Source of the DNA: an uncultured Alphaproteobacteria bacterium
GTDB lineage: Bacteria > Pseudomonadota > Alphaproteobacteria > Methylaequorales > Methylaequoraceae
Assembly: GCA_902547955.1 (NCBI GenBank)
Contig: CACCPY010000013.1
Location: 1 to 39,599, forward strand
Reading direction: 5' to 3'
Length of the DNA stretch: 39,599 bases
A program made the translations under genes and the position numbers. The notes under the pieces were generated by a model, which saw nothing but the letters and a program-made list of their open reading frames with translations, made no database searches and was not told the DNA's origin. Below are positions 34,692 to 39,599 of this stretch, piece by piece. Position 1 is the first letter of the stretch, and every line of letters starts with the position of its first letter.

Positions 34692-35522
34692 CTAAACAAA
34701 ATCACTCTTTGATAAATTATCGTATAATTTTAAACGATGAATTAATTTACCTAAGTCTTTTAAAGGTACCATATTAGGACCATCTGATGGAGCATTTTTT
34801 GGATTTTCATGTGTCTCCATAAATAAACCCGATATAGATGATGTCACTGCTGCTTTTGCTAAAACCTCTACAAACTCAAGCTGACCATCAGATCTGTCTC
34901 CTTTGCCTCCTGGAAGCTGTACAGAATGTGTGGCGTCAAATATTACTGGATAACCAGTTTTTTTCATTATTGGTAAAGATCTCATATCTGAAACAAGATT
35001 ATTATAACCAAAGGTTGTTCCTCTTTCAGTTAATAATATTTTTTTATTTCCTGTAGAGGAAATTTTTTTACATACATTTCCCATTTCCCATGGTGATAAA
35101 AATTGTCCTTTTTTAATATTAACTGGAAGGTTTGTTTTACCTGCGGACAAAAGAAGATCAGTTTGCCTGCAAAGAAAGGCCGGTATTTGTATAATATCAA
35201 TATAATTTTTGGCAACATCGCATTGTGATTCCTCATGTATATCTGATGTAACTGGGCAACCAAACTTTTCCTTAATCATTGAGAGTATTTCTAATCCTTT
35301 TTTAATACCTACACCTCTCTTGCTACTATGACTTGATCTATTAGCTTTATCAAATGAACTTTTATAAACAAATTTAAAGTCTAATTTTTCAGATAAATTA
35401 TTTATTTCTGAACAGATATCAAAAGCGTGAGATTTGCTTTCTATTTGGCAAGGACCCAAAATAAATCGCAGATCAAGGTCGTTTGAAAAAAAAAAGCTGT
35501 TATTAATTTTAATTTTTTTCAT
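34692..35522 (-). CDS. kdsA: KDO-8-phosphate synthase
   Basis: This 276-aa enzyme condenses phosphoenolpyruvate and arabinose 5-phosphate to KDO-8-phosphate for lipopolysaccharide. It shows FILGPCQIESKSHA, KSSFDKANRSSHSSKRGVG, TSDIHEESQCDVA, QIPAFLCRQTDLL, TERGTTFGYNNLV and DATHSVQLPGG. The ATG at 35520-35522 overlaps the pyrG end by 14 bases; a start 24 bases upstream is less likely. Its presence means the cell makes LPS with KDO. Confidence 0.97.
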   Translation of the reverse strand: MKKIKINNSFFFSNDLDLRFILGPCQIESKSHAFDICSEINNLSEKLDFKFVYKSSFDKANRSSHSSKRGVGIKKGLEILSMIKEKFGCPVTSDIHEESQCDVAKNYIDIIQIPAFLCRQTDLLLSAGKTNLPVNIKKGQFLSPWEMGNVCKKISSTGNKKILLTERGTTFGYNNLVSDMRSLPIMKKTGYPVIFDATHSVQLPGGKGDRSDGQLEFVEVLAKAAVTSSISGLFMETHENPKNAPSDGPNMVPLKDLGKLIHRLKLYDNLSKSDFV

Positions 35523-37153
35523 TATCTTTACTTCTTTTTTTAACAATTAAAGTTTTTATAAATGAATTGAAAATAGGATGAGGTTTAAAAGGTGTAGATT
35601 TTAGTTCAGGATGAAATTGAACTCCAACGAACCAGGGATGATTTTTTATTTCCATAACTTCTACTAACTTTTTATCAGGAGATAAACCTGACAAAACAAC
35701 CCCACTTTTTTTTATTACATCTAGATAGTTATAATTTACCTCATATCTATGACGGTGTCTTTCGTTGATTTTAAATTTTTTATAAATTTTCTCAATCAGT
35801 GTATTTTTTACTAAAATCGATTCATATGAACCTAACCTCATACTTCCTCCGAGATTTTTCATATCTTGTTTAAGTATTTTATTATCTTTTTGCCACTCGT
35901 TCATCATTGAAATAACTGGTTTATCAGTAGGACCAAATTCTGTTGATGATGACTTTTCATAACCTTTGACATGTCTTATTGATTCTAAAATAGCCAACTG
36001 CATGCCAAAACATATACCAAGAAAAGGAATTTTTTTTAATTTTGCGAAATTAATAGCACTAATTTTTCCTTCAGCTCCATCTTTACCAAAACCACCTGGA
36101 ACAAGTATTCCATCAAATGATCTTAAAACTTTTTCAGTTATTTTTTTATTTTTTTAGTTTTCTTGAATCAATCCAAGAAATATTGACTGTTGAATTATTG
36201 TAAATTCCACTATGAAATAGTGCCTCATTCAAGGATTTATAAGATTCTGAGAGATTTGTATACTTTCCTACTATTGCAACACTTACTTCATCTTGTAAGT
36301 TTTTAAACTTTTTTAAAAACCTTTCCCACAATCCAAGCTTAATTTTATTTCTCTTTTTTATATTAAAGTGCGAATAGATTTGTTCCATTGCACCTTCATT
36401 AAAGAGCTTTAAGGGTACCTCGTAAATTGACTTTGCATTTTCAACCATTATAACAGAATCTAAAGACAAGTTGCAGAACAATGATATTTTTTGCCTTGAT
36501 TCTTTGTTAAATTTACTTTCTGTCCTACAAAGCAGAATATCTGGCTGAATTCCTAATCCAAGTAATTCTTTTACTGAATGTTGAGTTGGCTTTGTTTTAA
36601 ATTCATTTGCTGAACTTATAAAAGGAACAAAAGTTACATGTATAAACAAAGTTTTAAATTTACCAAGTTCGTTTCTTAGTTGTCTTAAGGCTTCAAGAAA
36701 AGGCAGACTTTCAATATCTCCAACTGTTCCTCCTATTTCACAAATTACAAAATCTTCACTTTTGAGATCTTTTTTTATAAATTTTTTTATTTCATCTGTT
36801 ACATGTGGTATTACCTGAACAGTTGAACCTAAATATTCACCTTTCCTCTCTTTTCTTAAAACTTCTTCGTAAACTTTTCCAGATGTAATATTATCGCTTT
36901 TTTTTGATATGATACCTGTAAATCTCTCATAGTGGCCTAAATCCATGTCTGTTTCTGCGCCATCGTCAGTTACAAATACTTCTCCATGTTGAGACGGATT
37001 CATTGTTCCAGGATCTATATTTAAGTAAGGATCAAGCTTTCTTATTCTAACTTTGTAATTTGATAATTTTAGCAATGAAGCCAACGAAGAGGACACTATA
37101 CCTTTTCCTACTGAAGAAACTACACCCCCAGTAATGAAAATTAACTTGGTCAT
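35509..37153 (-). CDS. pyrG: CTP synthase, interrupted by a one-base frameshift
   Basis: The first reading frame (37153 to 36146) encodes 335 residues: the whole synthetase domain (TGGVVSSVGKGIVSSSL, LDPYLNIDPGTMNPSQHGEV, CEIGGTVGDIESLPF) and the start of the glutaminase domain, ending in DSRKLKK-stop. The rest continues in another frame, ITEKVLRSFDGILVPGGFG, then the nucleophile block LGICFGMQ and HPEL and HP motifs, ending at 35509. Removing one A from the A7 run at 36149-36155 joins the parts into 547 residues, the normal length. The downstream part has no start codon before the catalytic Cys, so two separate proteins are unlikely. It could be a sequencing error, a new mutation, or rescue by slippage. 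Confidence 0.9.
36141..36157 (-). other. pyrG frameshift site (CT-A7-T-A7)
   Basis: On the coding strand the sequence runs CT, seven A, T, seven A, then TAACTG. In the upstream frame it reads CTA AAA AAA TAA. Dropping one A of the first run gives CTA AAA AAT AAA AAA ATA ACT, which joins the downstream frame. A change in the second A7 alone would not help, as the stop comes first. Confidence 0.9.
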
Positions 37154-37174
37154 AAGTAAAAAAACATGATTAAA

Positions 37175-37540
37175 CTATTCTGAAGGTACACTTAGTCCAT
37201 CACTATTATCTTGTTTTTCAACATCAAATTCCTCAGGAATTAAATCAAGTCTATCAATAATTGAGTCCTCTGATGAATCTATTATTGATTCTTTCTTATA
37301 TTCCTTGTTAGAAATCAGAACCAGAGAAAAACTTGTAAGAAAAAAGCAAAAAGCAAGAAAAGAAGTTGTCTTAGTCAATATATTAGATGTACTTCTGGTG
37401 GACAGATAGTCTCCAAGTCCACCTCCAGCACCTCCTGCTTGACCAATACCTAGACCGCCACCTTCTGATCTTTGAAGCAGAATCATAACAATTAGGAATA
37501 GACAAATAATAATGTGTATCGAAAGAACAATAGCAAACAT
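37175..37540 (-). CDS. secG: Protein-export membrane protein SecG
   Basis: This 121-aa protein has two membrane helices (about 2-22 and 55-75) joined by a Gly-rich loop (SEGGGLGIGQAGGAGGGLG) and the following LTKTTSFLAFCFFLTS block typical of SecG. The acidic tail (about 80-121) is variable. It assists SecYE in protein translocation. It lies between tpiA (gap 30) and pyrG (gap 21), as in many alphaproteobacteria. Confidence 0.94.
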   Translation of the reverse strand: MFAIVLSIHIIICLFLIVMILLQRSEGGGLGIGQAGGAGGGLGDYLSTRSTSNILTKTTSFLAFCFFLTSFSLVLISNKEYKKESIIDSSEDSIIDRLDLIPEEFDVEKQDNSDGLSVPSE

Positions 37541-37570
37541 GAATAAACAATATTAAAAAAATTTAAAAAA

Positions 37571-38314
37571 TCAATAAAAATTAAAAATAGAAATTATTTT
37601 TAATATCTCTTCAGCCTCTAGACTTGATCCACCGATAAGTGCTCCGTCGATATCAGAATTTTCAATTATTCCTTTTATATTTTTTGATGATACTGACCCA
37701 CCATACAAAACACTTACTTTTTTAATTTGCTTTCTTTCATACAAATACTTTTTGACAAAATTATTAATCTCCAAAATATCGGTAAAGCTTGGGATTAAAC
37801 CAGAACCAATAGACCAAATTGGTTCATAAGCTATAATAATTTCCTCCTCATTAGGAACGCTTTCGAGGAGTTGGGTCTCTAAAAATTCTAAATATTTGTT
37901 TTTTTTTCTCAAATTTATTGGTTCACCAATGCAAATAATTGGTTTCAAACCATGGTTAAAAGCAGTTTGAATTTTTTTCAAAATGACAGAATTTGTCTCT
38001 GTATTGTATTCCCTCCTCTCTGAATGACCAAGAATAACATATTTACATTTAAATTTCTTCAGTAATTCAATACTAGATTCTCCAGTAAACGCCCCATTCT
38101 CTTTATAATGACAATCTTGAGAACCTAGACAAATCTTAGTTTTTTTTATAAGATCAGATATGTGTGGGATTAAAAGAAACTGTGGACAAATGATCTTTTT
38201 TATATGAGGTTTTATTATTTTACTTGATTTAACAATTTTTTCTACCAATTTCCTAGAATCAGACAATTTTAGGTTCATTTTCCAATTCGAAACAATTAAT
38301 TTATTTTGATTCAT
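37571..38314 (-). CDS. tpiA: Triosephosphate isomerase
   Basis: This 247-aa TIM-barrel enzyme has VSNWKMNL (substrate Asn/Lys), the catalytic His in VILGHSERREY, the catalytic Glu in IAYEPIWSIGSG, and the phosphate loops YGGSVSSKN and GALIGGSSL. It is full length. It heads the block tpiA-secG-pyrG-kdsA-eno-ftsB and is divergent from ppiD with 37 bases between. A TATAAC hexamer lies 6 bases before its ATG. Confidence 0.97.
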   Translation of the reverse strand: MNQNKLIVSNWKMNLKLSDSRKLVEKIVKSSKIIKPHIKKIICPQFLLIPHISDLIKKTKICLGSQDCHYKENGAFTGESSIELLKKFKCKYVILGHSERREYNTETNSVILKKIQTAFNHGLKPIICIGEPINLRKKNKYLEFLETQLLESVPNEEEIIIAYEPIWSIGSGLIPSFTDILEINNFVKKYLYERKQIKKVSVLYGGSVSSKNIKGIIENSDIDGALIGGSSLEAEEILKIISIFNFY

Positions 38315-38351
38315 AATTATGTTATACAGTTTTAACTAAAAAAAATTTAAT

Positions 38352-39599
38352 ATGCTTACTACCTTAAGAAACAGTTCGAAAAATACAATATTAAAGTTTG
38401 TTTTAGGCACTCTTCTAACTATTTTAATCATAAGCTTTGCAATGTGGGGAACAGAGGATTTGGTTGGTGTTTCGCAGAAACAAAGCTCGGTTGCTTCTGT
38501 TGGTAAGATTGATATTTCAGCTCAAGAATTTTATTCTCTCTACTCCAGACAAACCGAAGAAATTAGAAAGTTATTAGGGTCATCTTTAGACATCCAAAAG
38601 TCTAGAGAGTTTGGTTATGTAGACAGAGCCCTGAGTTCTTTGATTAATAGAGCTTTATTTAACAACGAAGCTCTTGAGCTTGGTTTATCAGTGAGCGACA
38701 GGAACGTTAGAGATAAAATATTAAAAGATGATGCTTTTAAAGATGATTTAGGACAATTCAGTGAACTTTTGTTTAGACAATTAATTTCTGAATCTGGTTA
38801 CTCAGAAGATTCCTATGTTGAGGGTACTAGGCAGGATTTAGCAAGAGAGCAAATGGTAGAGACAATAAGATCTAGTCTAATAATTCCAAAAATAATTCAA
38901 GATAGTTTGGGAGAGTACAATCTTCAAGAAAGGTCAGTAGATTATATAGTTATTGACTCTAAAGACCAAAAAGTTGGTAAATTAAAAGAAGATTTATTAA
39001 AAAAACACTATGAAGACAACAAAACCAATTTTATGTCAGATGAAAGACGAAGCTCTGAAACACTATTATTAGATGCCAAAAAATATGCCACAAAATTGAC
39101 CGTAACTGATGAAGAAGTCAAATTATTATTTGAAGAAAGAAAAGAGCTGTTAAAAGAACCCGAGCAAAGATACATTCAACAAATTCTTGTTGATAGTAAA
39201 GAAAAAGCTGAAAAAATATTTAAAAAGCTTAATAAAAGTAACTTTATAACAATTGCGCAAGAGTTGGCTAATTTAACCGAAGATGATATAGATTTGGGAT
39301 GGAATACTAGAAGTGAAATGCCAGAGGAAATCGTTGAAAATGTTTTTAAAATTTCAGTCAACAAATTTTCTGAACCTCTTGAAAGCACCTTTGGATGGCA
39401 CATTGTAAAAATATTAGATATAAAAGAAAAAAAAGAGACGAAATATGAAGAAGTTAAAGAAAAATTCAAAAACGAAATTCTTTTAGATAAAGGAAAAGAA
39501 GCAGTATACGACCTTCAAGATGAACTGGAAGACTTGTTAGCATCTGGAAGCACGTTCGAGGAAATATCTAAGATATTAGATGTGAAATTAATTAAGTCA
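38352..39599 (+). CDS. ppiD: PpiD-like periplasmic peptidyl-prolyl isomerase/chaperone (partial)
   Basis: The reading frame is open from the ATG at 38352 to the window edge (416 codons, C-terminus missing). It has a short cytoplasmic start, one signal-anchor helix (about 13-32), a SurA-N-like chaperone region (about 45-220) and a parvulin domain (about 265-360) with RYIQQILVDSKEKAEKIF, DLGWNTRSEMPEEI and FGWHIVKIL. It is anchored in the inner membrane and helps fold exported proteins as they leave the Sec channel. Divergence from tpiA is the usual alphaproteobacterial order. Confidence 0.93.
   Translation, partial: MLTTLRNSSKNTILKFVLGTLLTILIISFAMWGTEDLVGVSQKQSSVASVGKIDISAQEFYSLYSRQTEEIRKLLGSSLDIQKSREFGYVDRALSSLINRALFNNEALELGLSVSDRNVRDKILKDDAFKDDLGQFSELLFRQLISESGYSEDSYVEGTRQDLAREQMVETIRSSLIIPKIIQDSLGEYNLQERSVDYIVIDSKDQKVGKLKEDLLKKHYEDNKTNFMSDERRSSETLLLDAKKYATKLTVTDEEVKLLFEERKELLKEPEQRYIQQILVDSKEKAEKIFKKLNKSNFITIAQELANLTEDDIDLGWNTRSEMPEEIVENVFKISVNKFSEPLESTFGWHIVKILDIKEKKETKYEEVKEKFKNEILLDKGKEAVYDLQDELEDLLASGSTFEEISKILDVKLIKS

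Noticed and set aside
35509-37153. A natural two-subunit CTP synthase
   Set aside because: The downstream part has no start codon before its catalytic Cys, and a single A deletion restores the usual full-length protein.

Overview
The window is a very AT-rich, tightly packed bacterial chromosome segment with no RNA genes, insertion sequences, CRISPR or prophage. Gene order points to an alphaproteobacterium with a streamlined genome. The evidence is the dusB-ntrB-ntrC-ntrY-ntrX-trkA-hflX block beside a fused ispDF, the tpiA-secG-pyrG-kdsA-eno-ftsB block divergent from ppiD, and a GTTC-N7-GTTC LexA box. The low GC, coding homopolymers of 13-16 A, and 1-26 bp gene overlaps suit a marine oligotroph of the SAR11/HIMB59/AEGEAN-169 kind. 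That placement is inference.

Layout. (1) 80-1390: a TolC-family outer-membrane channel with a long palindrome upstream. (2) 1489-5032, minus strand: a three-gene operon of a 36-residue-repeat coiled-coil protein, a GAF-GAF-PAS class III adenylate cyclase, and a class I-type cyclic-nucleotide phosphodiesterase, each pair sharing an ATGA overlap. (3) 5067-7231: small genes, comprising a DUF192 protein, unknowns, and two inverted relatives carrying a SHOCT-like domain (one free-standing, one membrane-anchored). (4) 7235-8953: umuDC (DNA polymerase V) under a LexA-box promoter, followed by an unknown 72-aa gene. (5) 8992-14610: the ligase-associated DNA-repair set (ATP-dependent ligase and MBL exonuclease on minus, Lhr-type helicase and PdeM on plus). 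(6) 14617-19972: rhomboid protease, CoA-transferase, clpB and a 3-hydroxyisobutyrate-dehydrogenase-like gene. (7) 19969-31047, minus: one operon-like run ypjD-dusB-ntrB-ntrC-ntrY-ntrX-trkA-dat-hflX. (8) 31058-33133, plus: ispDF, pgpA, pncC/cinA. (9) 33122-38314, minus: tpiA-secG-pyrG-kdsA-eno-ftsB. (10) 38352-end: ppiD, running off the window.

How the parts work together. Region 2 has the parts of a self-contained cAMP circuit: synthesis, probable cyclic-nucleotide sensing by GAF2 (NKFDE-type motif), and hydrolysis. Regions 4 and 5 form a DNA-damage island, of which the umuD promoter is clearly LexA-type. Region 7 carries nitrogen regulation by two two-component pairs, with an NtrX whose ATPase Walker B acidic pair is replaced by Lys-Asn. 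Region 9 holds central metabolism and envelope genes, including a pyrG (CTP synthase) interrupted by a one-base frameshift in an A7 run.

The points most worth a second look are the pyrG frameshift, the cyclase/PDE/coiled-coil operon, the paired SHOCT-like mini-proteins, the LexA-controlled umuDC operon with its unknown third gene, the degenerate NtrX, the non-canonical motif II of the helicase, and the absence of hfq from its usual place before hflX. No gap between genes exceeds 300 bases; the longest is about 98 bases (1391-1488).
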